64,000 nucleotides of DNA from DAITBA01 sp036824005 (GTDB taxonomy: Bacteria; Pseudomonadota; Gammaproteobacteria; Burkholderiales; Rhodocyclaceae). Of the stretch, positions 1 through 8,867 are shown piece after piece. The translations under genes were made by a program, and so were the position numbers. Under the pieces are notes generated by a model. The model made no database searches, had not been told where the DNA came from, and was given only the letters and a program-made list of their open reading frames with translations. The stretch is taken from the NCBI GenBank assembly GCA_036824005.1, contig DAITBA010000008.1, positions 1 to 64,000 on the forward strand, written 5' to 3'. Within the stretch, counting starts at the first letter, position 1. The number at the start of each line of letters is the position of its first letter.

Positions 1-95
1 TGCCGGGTGGTGTGGCAGGGGTGCAGCCTATCATGGCTGCCCCCTATGCCGATTCCGGCCGCCGCACGGGTCGGCGGGACCAGGGCAGGACCCCG

Positions 96-686
96 TCAGA
101 CCATCAGATCTTTGACCAGATGTGCCAGGTCACTGCGCTCGGTGTCCCTGATCAACTGGCGGCACATGATCGGATCGAAGCGGTGCAGGTGCAGGACCAC
201 CTCCTTGACCTTGTCCGGGTTGTGCAGATGGTAGTAAGCCATGCCAAGTGCGTGCCAGGCATGGGGGTTCATCGGCTGGAGGTTGGCCGCCTCCTCTAGC
301 GCCTTGGCCGCTTCATCGTGGCGACCCAGTGCGGCCTGGGCCAGTCCCATGCCGTACCAGGCGCGGTCGATCATCGGCTTCAGGCGCAAGGCCTCGCGGA
401 ACGCGGCAATGGCCTGTTCATACTTGCGCTGGCGGTCATAAACGTAGCCGAGATTGAAGTGCATATCGGCATTGGTCGGGGCCAAGCGCAGGGCTTCCAT
501 GAAGTAGTGCTCGGCCTGCTCGAAGTGCTGCTGCGAGGCATGCAGATAAGCGATGCTGGCAGCAGCCTTGGCGAATTTCGGATTCTGCCGCAGTGCCAGC
601 CCGTACTCTTCTATGGCCCGGTCGAGGCGCTTCAGTTTCGCGAAAACATAGCCACGATAGTAGTGGCGCCATTGCTCGAAATTCAT
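96..686 (-). CDS. TPR-repeat protein
   Basis: A protein of about 196 residues made almost wholly of tetratricopeptide repeats, which are helical protein-protein interaction scaffolds. At least four 34-residue units are visible, each with the usual small/aromatic pattern and a closing proline such as LRLAPTNAD and LRLKPMIDRA. No signal peptide, membrane segment or enzymatic domain is seen, so it is probably cytoplasmic. The reading frame stays open upstream to 746, but the extra 20 residues do not look like TPR sequence and no start has a clear ribosome site, so the ATG at 686 is a preference only. It diverges from the small membrane protein at 822. Its partner is unknown. Confidence 0.75.
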   Translation of the reverse strand: MNFEQWRHYYRGYVFAKLKRLDRAIEEYGLALRQNPKFAKAAASIAYLHASQQHFEQAEHYFMEALRLAPTNADMHFNLGYVYDRQRKYEQAIAAFREALRLKPMIDRAWYGMGLAQAALGRHDEAAKALEEAANLQPMNPHAWHALGMAYYHLHNPDKVKEVVLHLHRFDPIMCRQLIRDTERSDLAHLVKDLMV

Positions 687-821
687 GGGGTCAGGCAGAC
701 AAGAGGATAGAAACAACATTGTGGCGCCTCGACGGGGCACGTTCAAGTCGCGCCATCGTCAGCTACAATGCGCGCTTCGTGCGCTCGACGGTCGTCGGGC
801 CAGGCCAGGGGACATACGGAT

Positions 822-1130
822 ATGGGATCTCCGGAACTGATGTTGATCAGCATCGTGCGTGTGGTGGTGGAAGTTGCGGGGTTCACGCTACTTGGACAGG
901 GGATTGTCGGCCTGTTCGCAGGACGGAATCGCCAGAGCAATATCGTGTACAGGATGATGAAGACCGTCACCGACCCGGCGGTAAAACTCGTGCGCTGGAT
1001 CACTCCGCGCTTCATCATCGATCAGCATGTTCCTTTCGTTACCTTCTTCTTGCTGTTCTGGCTGTGGATCGGACTCGCCGTGGCCAAGCGCTATGTGTGC
1101 GTGTCGCAAGGCCTGGCCTGCGTGCAATGA
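822..1130 (+). CDS. small two-helix membrane protein
   Basis: A 102-residue protein of unknown function. Two hydrophobic stretches (about residues 8-30 and 68-88) are separated by a basic, amphipathic middle, which suggests an inner-membrane protein with a cytoplasmic loop. The ATG at 822 is chosen because the open frame before it is arginine-rich and lacks a plausible start. It lies upstream of the symporter pair on the same strand with about 145 bases between, so it may have its own transcript. I do not recognise a named family with certainty. Confidence 0.6.
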   Translation: MGSPELMLISIVRVVVEVAGFTLLGQGIVGLFAGRNRQSNIVYRMMKTVTDPAVKLVRWITPRFIIDQHVPFVTFFLLFWLWIGLAVAKRYVCVSQGLACVQ

Positions 1131-1275
1131 CCTGACGTGCATGGCGTGAGCTTGTCGCAGCTTGGCACCCGGCCCTATACTTGAGCGGCGCTGCCGATAC
1201 AACTCCAACTCCAGCGAGCGGCAGCGCGGCGATGTTACCTGTTCGCTCGATCCCCTCGACCCGCGGAGCATAGAA

Positions 1276-1536
1276 ATGCGCTTGTCCAACAGGCACAAGG
1301 AATACTGGCGCAAGAATCTCCTTGTCACCATCCTGCTCCTGATCATCTGGGCCTGCGTCACTTTCGTTCCCGTCTATTGGGCGAAGGACTTGAACAACGT
1401 CAGTTTCTTCGGCTGGCCGGTTGCCTTCTACATGGGGGCGCAGGGGTCTCTGATCATCTACGTCGTGCTCATCTGGCTCTACGCCAGACACATGGACAAG
1501 TTGGACCGCGCGTACGGCGTCGAGGAGGGCGAGTGA
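1276..1536 (+). CDS. DUF4212 small subunit of sodium/solute symporter
   Basis: An 86-residue membrane protein of the DUF4212 family (putative solute:sodium symporter small subunit). It begins with a basic segment (KEYWRKN), has two transmembrane helices and ends in a charged cytoplasmic tail. Such proteins occur directly upstream of a VC_2705-type symporter, as here: its TGA stop overlaps the GTG start of the next gene (GTGA), which implies translational coupling. It is thought to assist assembly or function of the large subunit. The ATG at 1276 gives the usual family length; the longer open frame back to 1162 is not needed. Confidence 0.85.
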   Translation: MRLSNRHKEYWRKNLLVTILLLIIWACVTFVPVYWAKDLNNVSFFGWPVAFYMGAQGSLIIYVVLIWLYARHMDKLDRAYGVEEGE

Positions 1537-3590
1537 GCGCGACGGCCTACCAGGAGCGGTTCAACCGCGAGTTGAAGAAGTATTACCTGTGGTATGCGGG
1601 TGGGTTTGTCTTTTTCATTGTTCTGCTCGCCGTTGCCGAGCAGATGGGCATGTCGAAGAAGTGGATCGGCTACACCTTCATGCTCGCCACCATCGCCTTG
1701 TACGCCGGCATCGGCGTGATGAGCCGCACCGCCGATGTGGCCGAGTACTACGTTGCCGGGCGGCGCGTGCCGGCACTTTTCAACGGCATGGCAACCGGTG
1801 CGGACTGGATGAGCGCCGCTTCCTTCATCGGCATGGCCGGCTCGCTCTATTTCGGCGGTTATCAGGGGCTCGCCTTCGTGCTCGGCTGGACCGGTGGCTA
1901 CGTGTTGGTGGCGCTGCTGCTGGCGCCTTACCTGCGCAAGTTCGGGCAGTTCACGATTCCCGACTTTCTCGGCGCACGCTATGGCGGCAACGTTGCCCGC
2001 TTCATCGGCGTCGTGGCGGCGATCCTCGCGTCTTTCACCTATGTCGTGGCGCAGATCTATGGCGTCGGCCTGATCACCAGCCGCTTTGTCGGCATCGAGT
2101 TCGAAATCGGCGTGTTCGTCGGTCTTGCCGGCATCCTGGTCTGTTCTTTCCTCGGCGGCATGCGCGCCGTGACCTGGACGCAGGTAGCGCAGTACATCAT
2201 CCTCATCGTCGCCTACATGGTGCCGGTGGTGCTGCTGTCCTACAAGGTGACCGGGGTGCCGATTCCCCAGGCGATGTATGGCGGCGTGCTGCAAAAGCTC
2301 GGCGCCAAGGAAAGAGAGCTCTTCGACAGCACCAAGGAAGTGGAGGCGCGCAATGCCTACAAGGCGAAGGCGGACGCGCTCGACGCGAAGATCCGCGGGC
2401 TGCCGGCGTCTCTCGAAGCCGAGCGCCAGGCGCTGACCCAGAGCGCGGCGGAGCTGCGGGCGGCCAATGCCTCGGCGCGCAACATCGCCGCCGCCGAGCG
2501 CGCAGTGCGGGATCTGCCGACCGATCCGGCCGAGGCCCGGATGAAGTGGGAAGCGGCGAAGGCGGGCTACGCGGCCAAGTCCGTCAGGCCGCAGGCCCAT
2601 GCCGAGGCCCATCCGGGCAAGGACGAAAAAGCGTCCAATGCGGCGCGACTCAATTTCGTCACCCTTGTCATCTGCCTCATGGTCGGCACCGCGGCGCTAC
2701 CCCACATCCTCATGCGCTACTACACGACTCCCAGCGTCCGGGAGGCGCGGCACTCGGTATTCTGGTCGCTGTTCTTCATCTTCCTGCTCTATGTCACCGC
2801 GCCGGCCTATGCCGTGTTCGCCAAATGGGAGATCTACACCACGCTCATCGGTACCGCCATCGCCACGCCGCCGTCATGGGTGACATCCTGGGGCAAGATC
2901 GGGCTGGTCAAGATCGAGGACATCAATGGCGACGGCATTCTGCAGCTGGCGGAATTGACGCTCAATACCGACGTCATCGTACTGGCAACGCCAGAGATCG
3001 CCGGCCTGCCCTACGTCGTGTCAGGACTGGTGGCGGCGGGCGGGCTGGCGGCAGCCTTGTCCACCGCCGACGGACTGCTGCTCACCATCGCCAATGCATT
3101 GTCCCATGATCTGTACTACAAGATGATCGATCCCCATGCCTCCACGCAGAAACGGCTCGTCGTGTCCAAGTCGCTGCTGCTGGTCGTGGCCGTGATCGCT
3201 GCCTACGTTGCGTCGCTCAAGCCGGACCACATTCTGTTCATGGTCGGCTTGGCGTTCTCGCTTGCGGCTGCATCCTTCTTTCCGGCGCTGGTGTGCGGTG
3301 TGTTCTGGAAGCGGGCCAACAAATGGGGGGCGATCGCAGGCATGGCGCTCGGTCTGGGCGTTACCATTTTCTACACCGTCATCACTCACCCGTTCTTCGG
3401 CGGCAGCATGAAAGCGGCATGGTTCGATATCAACCCCATCTCCGCCGGCATCTTCGGCATCCCGATCGGCTTCGTCGTCATCATCATCGTCAGCCTGCTG
3501 ACCGGCGCTCCGGAGCAGGAAGTGCAGGACCTGGTCGAGCACGTCCGCTACCCGCGGCTGGAGGGCGACATCGACACGCGCGGCATCTAG
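1533..3590 (+). CDS. VC_2705-family sodium/solute symporter, large subunit
   Basis: A 685-residue inner-membrane transporter of the solute:sodium symporter superfamily, likely importing a small carboxylate or similar solute with sodium. The start is GTG at 1533, overlapping the stop of the DUF4212 subunit. Multiple transmembrane helices surround a long soluble insertion at about residues 252-372 rich in Ala, Glu and Lys with coiled-coil character. A second soluble loop holds a 12-residue EF-hand-like calcium loop, DINGDGILQLAE, at residues 463-474. The C-terminus is short and cytoplasmic. The substrate cannot be told from sequence; acetate or pyruvate-like acids are the common guess for this group. 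Confidence 0.85.
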   Translation: MSATAYQERFNRELKKYYLWYAGGFVFFIVLLAVAEQMGMSKKWIGYTFMLATIALYAGIGVMSRTADVAEYYVAGRRVPALFNGMATGADWMSAASFIGMAGSLYFGGYQGLAFVLGWTGGYVLVALLLAPYLRKFGQFTIPDFLGARYGGNVARFIGVVAAILASFTYVVAQIYGVGLITSRFVGIEFEIGVFVGLAGILVCSFLGGMRAVTWTQVAQYIILIVAYMVPVVLLSYKVTGVPIPQAMYGGVLQKLGAKERELFDSTKEVEARNAYKAKADALDAKIRGLPASLEAERQALTQSAAELRAANASARNIAAAERAVRDLPTDPAEARMKWEAAKAGYAAKSVRPQAHAEAHPGKDEKASNAARLNFVTLVICLMVGTAALPHILMRYYTTPSVREARHSVFWSLFFIFLLYVTAPAYAVFAKWEIYTTLIGTAIATPPSWVTSWGKIGLVKIEDINGDGILQLAELTLNTDVIVLATPEIAGLPYVVSGLVAAGGLAAALSTADGLLLTIANALSHDLYYKMIDPHASTQKRLVVSKSLLLVVAVIAAYVASLKPDHILFMVGLAFSLAAASFFPALVCGVFWKRANKWGAIAGMALGLGVTIFYTVITHPFFGGSMKAAWFDINPISAGIFGIPIGFVVIIIVSLLTGAPEQEVQDLVEHVRYPRLEGDIDTRGI

Positions 3591-3624
3591 CTTTCGCCGC
3601 GGCGATGCGTTGTGGATCGCTTTC

Positions 3625-3633
3625 TGCTAGAAT
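3625..3633 (+). promoter_or_regulatory. extended -10 element of tRNA-Ser
   Basis: TGCTAGAAT is an extended -10 match ending 12 bases before the mature tRNA-Ser 5' end. A good -35 hexamer is not evident. The same core (TGCTAGAATCCGCG) recurs before dnaX near 54097. Confidence 0.45.
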
Positions 3634-3645
3634 CCGCGCTCTTCC

Positions 3646-3735
3646 GGAGAGGTGGATGAGTGGTTTAAGTCGCACGCCTGGAAAGCGTGTTTAGGTGAAA
3701 GCCTAACGCGGGTTCGAATCCCGCCCTCTCCGCCA
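3646..3735 (+). tRNA. tRNA-Ser(GGA)
   Basis: A 90-nt class II tRNA. The acceptor arms GGAGAGG and CCTCTCC pair, followed by discriminator G and an encoded CCA. The anticodon stem CACGC/GCGTG holds loop CTGGAAA (anticodon GGA). A long variable arm (TTAGGTGAAAGCCTAA) and T-loop GGTTCGAATCC are present. It lies downstream of the symporter. Confidence 0.97.
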
Positions 3736-3936
3736 ATAGCTCTATCCAGGTTCCTGAGAAAAAAGAGAAAGACAAAGGCGCTCAGGGCTTGCCCATGCTT
3801 CCACCCACCTTCGGTGCGGCGGGCGCGCAACGACCGGTTCAGGCCCTGCTGCGCGCGGGGAAAGTGCGCGTGGCTGGTGCTGGATTTGTGAGGACGATGG
3901 TGCCGTCGCCTCGTCAGCGATGGGCCGCCATCCGGA

Positions 3937-4254
3937 TCAGAATCCGGTGATCAGTAAATCGAGAGCCGCAATGATGTCGTTGCGATACGGCGACAGATCG
4001 CCGACGCATGGCCCCAGGTCCTTTGTCGAAATGCCAGCGAGCTGAGGCACCATCAGGACGTACTTCTCGCCTTGGATTTCAATTTCTGGGGTGAGTCGAG
4101 TGAGCGGTTTGATGCGGGTGCTCTTGTGCCTGAACAAGGGGATGACCACCCGCGTCTCCAGCTCACTCAGCAAATCGGCCTGGACGTCGAGCAGGTAGGG
4201 GATGGCAGACTTGGATTTCGAGTTCGGGTTGCGGTGCAGGCTGAACTGCGCCAT
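3937..4254 (-). CDS. ccdB: CcdB-family toxin
   Basis: A 105-residue protein of the CcdB family; classic CcdB poisons DNA gyrase. The family pattern is visible: a DVQADLL segment, a VVIPL strand and a C-terminal NDI-(x)2-ALDLL-ITGF tail that corresponds to the gyrase-contacting end of F-plasmid CcdB. The penultimate aromatic of the F-plasmid protein is Thr here, as in many chromosomal homologues, so toxicity is not certain. The start at 4254 shares one base with the antitoxin stop (TGATG), as expected for a coupled toxin-antitoxin operon autorepressed by the complex. Neighbours are tRNA-Ser and a regulator gene, so this is a chromosomal module. Confidence 0.85.
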   Translation of the reverse strand: MAQFSLHRNPNSKSKSAIPYLLDVQADLLSELETRVVIPLFRHKSTRIKPLTRLTPEIEIQGEKYVLMVPQLAGISTKDLGPCVGDLSPYRNDIIAALDLLITGF

Positions 4255-4499
4255 CAGAAACCTCGAACCGCGTCGCTGAACACGCCTTGAGCGCCCACGT
4301 GCTCGTTGTAACGGGCAATCGCTTCCCGGTTTTCGGCGAGCCATTGCTCGGAGAGGCGGCGCCGAACAATCTCCTCCAGAGCCCCTTCGAGCTCTGCAGA
4401 CAGATTTATGTCGAGCTCTCGCGCCTTGTGGAGCAGGTCGCTGTTCAGAGTCAGGTTCGTCGGCTTCTTCGGGGCCTTGTGGTCGTAGGTCGGGCGCAT
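4254..4499 (-). CDS. ccdA: CcdA-family antitoxin
   Basis: An 81-residue antitoxin of the CcdA family. The N-terminal part (KKPTNLTLNSDLLHKARELDINLS) fits a ribbon-helix-helix DNA-binding domain. The C-terminal helix (QWLAENREAIARYNEHV) matches the toxin-wrapping segment of CcdA, and the tail GVFSDAVRGF is the usual family ending. It is the first gene of the minus-strand pair and precedes ccdB with a one-base overlap. A TA-rich stretch just upstream (about 4515-4545, with TATATG and GCATAGTATATGCGC) is a likely autoregulated promoter/operator. Confidence 0.85.
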   Translation of the reverse strand: MRPTYDHKAPKKPTNLTLNSDLLHKARELDINLSAELEGALEEIVRRRLSEQWLAENREAIARYNEHVGAQGVFSDAVRGF

Positions 4500-4600
4500 G
4501 GGATCAAATCTCTACCGCGTACATATGGTGCGCATAGTATATGCGCGCTACGCGCGTGATACAAGGCGCGGGTTCGACAACGCGCTGCGCCCACACATCT

Positions 4601-5638
4601 TCAGCAGGCGAACGAGCAGGTCTTGATTCCGCGCAATGTTTCCGATGGCAGTTCGCCGAACATGCGCCGGTAGTCGGTGGCGAAGTGGCTCAAATGCCAG
4701 AAGCCCCATCGCGCCGCGACGTCCTGCACGCCAATGGCATTGCCGCTGGCTGCCTTCAACTCCCGGCGTACACCGTTCAGGCGTATCGCGCGCAGGTAGC
4801 TCACGGGATTCGTGTCCAAGATCTCCTGGAAGGCGTACTGCAGGGTGCGCCGGCTGACATTGAGCACGGTACAAAGCTCCGCCACCGAGATCGGGTCGTC
4901 GAGGTGGGCGAGAACGTAGGTGCGCGCACGCTCGACGATCTGTCGCCGGCTTGTTCCCGTAGCGGGATCGCGTACCGGCTGATCGCCGGACGATATTGCC
5001 GCCAGCAGCCTTGAAAGAATCGCGTGCTGCAGCGAGCGGCGTACGGGAGCTTCGAGCAGCAGTCGGTCGTTTGCGCTCAGGGTGTCGAAAACGTCTAGCA
5101 GGAAGCGCTGCAGTTCCTCCATTTCCTGCGGGCGGGTGCTGACCATGTGCCGATAGGCCAGCTCGCGTTGAACGTCCCGCCCTTCGACCCGCGCGGCGTA
5201 ACGGGCGAACACTTCGGAGGTGATGGTGATGCCGACGATGTCGAGACCCCGGGGGGTGCGGAAGTCCAGTTCCTCGTCGCCGTCGAGGGTGAGCACCATG
5301 CCCGGATGCATTGCCTGACCGGCGTAATTGGCGGAGCCTTCCATGGCGAGCGGTATGCCGAAGGTACGCGAATGCTTCCAGGCGGTTCCCTGTTCGTAGA
5401 CCGACTGGTTGGTACGCTCACGGAATAGCTGGATGTCGTCGAACCAGGCTTCGAATAATTCGCCTTGGAATCGACCCGGCGTCAGTTGCTCGTAGGATTG
5501 GTCCCACTGGCTGAGCTTGGCCGCCTGTTCGTCCGCATCGCGTGTGGTCAGTCTGGTGATGCAGTAGGGCAGCGCCGCGGGCGCTGCCGATGCATTGGAC
5601 GCGCCGTTCTCCTCTCGTGTCGTCGTCGAGGTTTCCAT
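4601..5638 (-). CDS. AraC/EutR-type transcriptional regulator
   Basis: A 345-residue regulator. The C-terminal third has two AraC-type helix-turn-helix motifs: the first around SVAELCTVLNVSRRTLQYAF, the second around VQDVAARWGFWHLSHFATDYR. The SRRTLQYAF helix resembles the ethanolamine regulator EutR. The N-terminal 200 residues form the ligand/dimer region. ATG at 5638 is taken rather than an upstream TTG. It is divergent from the aromatic amine dehydrogenase operon with a 364-base intergenic space, so it is the obvious candidate amine-responsive activator of that operon; this is inference from position and EutR resemblance. Confidence 0.8.
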   Translation of the reverse strand: METSTTTREENGASNASAAPAALPYCITRLTTRDADEQAAKLSQWDQSYEQLTPGRFQGELFEAWFDDIQLFRERTNQSVYEQGTAWKHSRTFGIPLAMEGSANYAGQAMHPGMVLTLDGDEELDFRTPRGLDIVGITITSEVFARYAARVEGRDVQRELAYRHMVSTRPQEMEELQRFLLDVFDTLSANDRLLLEAPVRRSLQHAILSRLLAAISSGDQPVRDPATGTSRRQIVERARTYVLAHLDDPISVAELCTVLNVSRRTLQYAFQEILDTNPVSYLRAIRLNGVRRELKAASGNAIGVQDVAARWGFWHLSHFATDYRRMFGELPSETLRGIKTCSFAC

Positions 5639-6002
5639 GGGCGGCAAGTGGCTGCATTCAATTGTCTTGACGCAGCCTACTCCTTAAATTGCGATACAGC
5701 AAGCCGCACACAGGGGTCGAGCTGTGTAACACATTGGCAGTTCATTGCCTATGCTATCGGTGTTGCGTTGCAGCATGCGCGATGGCGGGGGAAGTGCGCA
5801 CGCATTGCCAATTTGGGATAACGGACGCTCCTGAACCTTGGTTATTCTTTCCGAAGAGAACAAGACAACGTCGGGTCCGCGGCATCAAAGGCGCGACACG
5901 GACACAACCACCCAGATCCCCTCGATCTTCTGCAAGGCGAACGAGTCGGCGCGGGTGGGCGCAAAGGGCCGGAACGCCGGCCCGGGAGCGGAGGAGAAAT
6001 TC
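5639..6002. promoter_or_regulatory. divergent control region, araC-type gene / amine dehydrogenase operon
   Basis: This 364-base stretch holds no convincing gene. Its first half is AT-richer than the surroundings and should hold both divergent promoters and the regulator's operator; TTGACG near 5667 is a possible -35 for the rightward operon, without a convincing -10. GAGGAGAA at 5991-5998 is a good ribosome site for the ATG at 6003. Confidence 0.4.
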
Positions 6003-7160
6003 ATGGCGATGCGCAGAGACGCCGCGGCTTGGTGTATTGCCGCCTGCTGTGCCGTTACGCTGGCCGGCGGCGTTGCGGCCGAGCAGCAGTTCGAGCAACT
6101 CACGGTGGCCAAGCTGCCGCCCGCAAACCCCCATCGCGTCTATATCTCCGACATCGCCATCAGCCACATCGTGGACGGCAAGCTGCATGTGGTGGATGGC
6201 GATACCCTGCGCTACCTCGGGCTGGTGGCCACCGGCTATGCTGGCCAGGCGACGCTCTCTCCAGACCGCAGCGAGTTGTACGTGGCGACCACCTACTACA
6301 CGCGCCTGAGTCGCGGCGAGCGCGCCGACGTGGTCGACATCTACGACACGGCCACGCTCCAGCACAAGGGCGAGATCGCCATTCCGCCCAAGCACGCCCA
6401 GGCGCTCCACTACAAGGGCACGATCCGCACATCGAGCGACGGCCGCTGGCTGCTGGTGCAGAACGCGACCCCGGCCACCTCCGTGACGGTGGTGGATCTC
6501 AAGGCGCACAAAGTGGCCTCCGAAGTACCGACGCCCGGTTGCTGGATCGTTATTCCCTCGCATGGCGCGCCCCAGCGTTTCTCCACCATTTGCGGCGACG
6601 GCACGCTCATGACCGTGACGCTTTCCGACGACGGCAAGAGCCACACCCTCAAGCACAGCAAGCCTTTCTTCAGCCCGGACACGGATCCCATCTTCGTCCA
6701 GGAGGAGAACCTGGGTGACCGGCACATGTTCGTGTCCTTCAGAGGCAGGATCCACACGGCGAATCTGTCGGGCGACGTGGCGAGCATCGAAGCGCCGTGG
6801 TCGCTGCTGTCCAAAGCGGATGAGAAGCAGGGCTGGCGGCCGGGCGGCTATCAGCCGCTGGCGGTGCACAGGAAGACAGGCCGGTTGTTCGTCGCCATGC
6901 ATCCCAATGGCAAGGAGGGCAGTCACAAGGACGCGGCACGCGAGATCTGGATCTACGATCTCGCCAGCCAGAAGCGCATTGCCCGCGTGCCCGGCAACAA
7001 CGCCATCGCGATCACCGCCAGCCAGGACGACGCGCCCTTGCTGTTCGCCCTGGACGGGCTGAATATGGGCCTCGTCGTCTATGACGCCGGCAAAAAGGTC
7101 GCGGTCAAGCACCGCCTCGACCCGTTGGCGGAGACGGCATTCCTGATGGAGACCCATTAA
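6003..7160 (+). CDS. aauB: aromatic amine dehydrogenase heavy chain
   Basis: A 385-residue secreted beta-propeller subunit of a TTQ-dependent amine dehydrogenase. Residues 1-30 form a signal peptide (AAWCIAACCAVTLAGGVAA). The rest shows repeated propeller blades, e.g. YISDIAISHIVDGKLHVVDG and QATLSPDRSELYVATTYYTR, typical of the methylamine/aromatic amine dehydrogenase heavy chain family. The enzyme oxidises primary amines to aldehyde and ammonia in the periplasm. ATG 6003 follows a strong GGAG site; an open frame exists upstream but lacks signal character. It opens an operon with mauE-, mauD- and light-chain genes. The aromatic (tyramine/phenylethylamine) rather than methylamine class is chosen because of the light chain. 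Confidence 0.9.
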   Translation: MAMRRDAAAWCIAACCAVTLAGGVAAEQQFEQLTVAKLPPANPHRVYISDIAISHIVDGKLHVVDGDTLRYLGLVATGYAGQATLSPDRSELYVATTYYTRLSRGERADVVDIYDTATLQHKGEIAIPPKHAQALHYKGTIRTSSDGRWLLVQNATPATSVTVVDLKAHKVASEVPTPGCWIVIPSHGAPQRFSTICGDGTLMTVTLSDDGKSHTLKHSKPFFSPDTDPIFVQEENLGDRHMFVSFRGRIHTANLSGDVASIEAPWSLLSKADEKQGWRPGGYQPLAVHRKTGRLFVAMHPNGKEGSHKDAAREIWIYDLASQKRIARVPGNNAIAITASQDDAPLLFALDGLNMGLVVYDAGKKVAVKHRLDPLAETAFLMETH

Positions 7161-7705
7161 TGGGACCGCTGGCGGTCGATCCCGTTCTGGCGCGTATCTG
7201 TGGCGCCGCGATCAGCATCATCTTCGTGCTCGCCGCCTGGCAAAAGCTGCGCGATGTGAACGGCTTCGAGGTCGCGCTGGCCAACTACGCCATTCTGCCC
7301 GAGGCGGCCGTGCCGTTCGCCGCGCGCCTGTTGCCGGTCGTGGAACTCGGTGCTGCGAGTGCCCTGGTCGTTGAATGGTCGCGCGGCATTGGTGCCGTGG
7401 CGGTGCTCGGTCTTCTGATCGTGGTGAGCACGGCGGTGGCGATTAACCTGCTGCGCGGCCGGCGCGAGATCGATTGCGGCTGCGGCGGCGTCGACAGCCA
7501 CCAGCCGCTGTCGTGGGGCTTGGTGATGCGTAACTGCCTGCTGGCGCTAACCGCGATCGTTGGTGGCCAGGAAGGGGTGGCGCGCGAGTTGTACTGGATC
7601 GACTACCTGACGGTCGCATTCGGAACCATCGCGCTCTTCGGCGTGTATGTCTGCGCGAACCAACTGCTGGCCAACCAGCCGCGCCTATTGCAACTGAGGA
7701 ACTGA
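7160..7705 (+). CDS. mauE: MauE-like membrane protein for amine dehydrogenase maturation
   Basis: A 181-residue integral membrane protein with about five hydrophobic segments, of the MauE/DoxX-like methylamine utilisation family. MauE is required, with MauD, for a stable disulfide-rich light chain, probably by moving reducing equivalents or helping disulfide formation across the membrane. A Cys pair IDCGCGG lies at about residue 110, consistent with a redox role. The start overlaps the previous stop as TAATG, and mauD follows after a single base, so translation is coupled along the operon. Confidence 0.85.
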   Translation: MGPLAVDPVLARICGAAISIIFVLAAWQKLRDVNGFEVALANYAILPEAAVPFAARLLPVVELGAASALVVEWSRGIGAVAVLGLLIVVSTAVAINLLRGRREIDCGCGGVDSHQPLSWGLVMRNCLLALTAIVGGQEGVARELYWIDYLTVAFGTIALFGVYVCANQLLANQPRLLQLRN

Positions 7706-7706
7706 A

Positions 7707-8306
7707 ATGGTCGAGGCTCTCGTCGTATCGAACATCGTTCTGTGGCTGGTGGTGCTGGCACTGCTCTTGGCGGTCGTCGCCCTGGCACGCCAAGTCGGCA
7801 TCCTTTACGAGCGCATTGCGCCCATGGGCGCGCTCATGATGGATACCGGGCCGAAGGTGGGTGACGCGGTGCCTGCAGTCGATCTGCTCGATCTGGCGGG
7901 CCGCGCTGTCGGCATCGGCCGGGCGGGGGAGACCAGCACGCTGCTGTTCTTCCTCTCGCCGACCTGTCCGGTATGCAAGAAGCTGCTGCCCATCCTCAAG
8001 GGCATAGGCCAGAGCGAGCGCTCGTGGCTGCGCATCGTGCTGGCGAGCGACGGCGAGCGGCCGGAGCACGAGAGTTTCTTTCGCAAGGCAAAGCTCGACC
8101 AGTTCCCCTACGTCCTGTCCACCGACCTCGGCATGACTTTCCGCATCAGCAAGCTGCCCTATGCCGTGCTCATCGACGACGCGGGGCGCGTGCGCGCCAA
8201 GGGTCTGGTGAATTCGCGGGAGCAACTGGAGAGCCTGTTTACCGCCAAGGAACTGGGCGTGTCCTCGGTGCAGGAATTCATTGATCGCAAGGTGCAGGCG
8301 TCGTGA
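7707..8306 (+). CDS. mauD: MauD-like thioredoxin-fold disulfide protein
   Basis: A 199-residue, membrane-anchored thioredoxin-fold protein. An N-terminal transmembrane helix (about residues 6-28) is followed by an AhpC/TSA-like domain with the redox motif TCPVCK (CPVC) and a later cis-proline region LPYAVLIDD. In methylamine dehydrogenase systems MauD is needed for formation of the six disulfides of the light chain, here encoded immediately downstream. It lies in the same operon between mauE and the light chain, with about 30 bases and a good AGGAGG site before the latter. Confidence 0.88.
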   Translation: MVEALVVSNIVLWLVVLALLLAVVALARQVGILYERIAPMGALMMDTGPKVGDAVPAVDLLDLAGRAVGIGRAGETSTLLFFLSPTCPVCKKLLPILKGIGQSERSWLRIVLASDGERPEHESFFRKAKLDQFPYVLSTDLGMTFRISKLPYAVLIDDAGRVRAKGLVNSREQLESLFTAKELGVSSVQEFIDRKVQAS

Positions 8307-8336
8307 GGCGCACGCCGAGGTAGAAGGAGGACGCTC

Positions 8337-8867
8337 ATGCGTTGGATGGACGAGTACTTCGAACGCAAGACGCGCGAAGTGGCGAGGCGCACGTCGCGCC
8401 GCAGTGCACTGGTGCGCATCGGCCGGCTGCTCGTCGGTAGCGCCTTCGTGCTGCCGGTCCTGCCCTTCGACCGGGTGTCGAAGTTCGCCCTCGCCGCAGA
8501 AGCAAAAGCCAAGAAAGAGCCAGACGAAATGCAGTGCGACTACTGGCGCTACTGTGCCTTCGACGGCTATCTGTGCTCCTGCTGTGGCGGCAGCGCGTCC
8601 ACCTGTCCGCCTGGTACCGAAGCATCCAAGGTGGCCTGGATCGGCACCTGCCGCAATCCCAAGGACGGCAAGGACTATCTCATCAGCTACAACGATTGTT
8701 GCGGCAAGACCGCCTGCGGGCGCTGCCTGTGCAACACCAACCTGGGTGAGCGGCCGGGTTATCTGATGGGGGTGCACAACGACATCAACTGGTGCATGGC
8801 CAACACCAATACGACCATGTTCCATTGCACGACGGCAGTGCTCGTCGGTGTCGCCGAAAAACGATAA
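8337..8867 (+). CDS. aauA: aromatic amine dehydrogenase light chain (TTQ subunit)
   Basis: A 176-residue catalytic subunit. A twin-arginine type leader (RRTSRRSALVRIG, hydrophobic core to about residue 53) is followed by the cysteine-rich mature domain with 14 cysteines. The two tryptophans that become tryptophan tryptophylquinone are W101 (VAWIGTC) and W152 (INWCMAN); they are 51 residues apart, as in the methylamine dehydrogenase light chain. The segments DGKDYLISY-x-DCCGKTACGRC and HNDINWCMAN resemble aromatic amine dehydrogenase more than methylamine dehydrogenase. A strong AGGAGG precedes ATG 8337. The TTQ cross-link normally needs a MauG-like dihaem enzyme, which is not in this window. 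Confidence 0.93.
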   Translation: MRWMDEYFERKTREVARRTSRRSALVRIGRLLVGSAFVLPVLPFDRVSKFALAAEAKAKKEPDEMQCDYWRYCAFDGYLCSCCGGSASTCPPGTEASKVAWIGTCRNPKDGKDYLISYNDCCGKTACGRCLCNTNLGERPGYLMGVHNDINWCMANTNTTMFHCTTAVLVGVAEKR

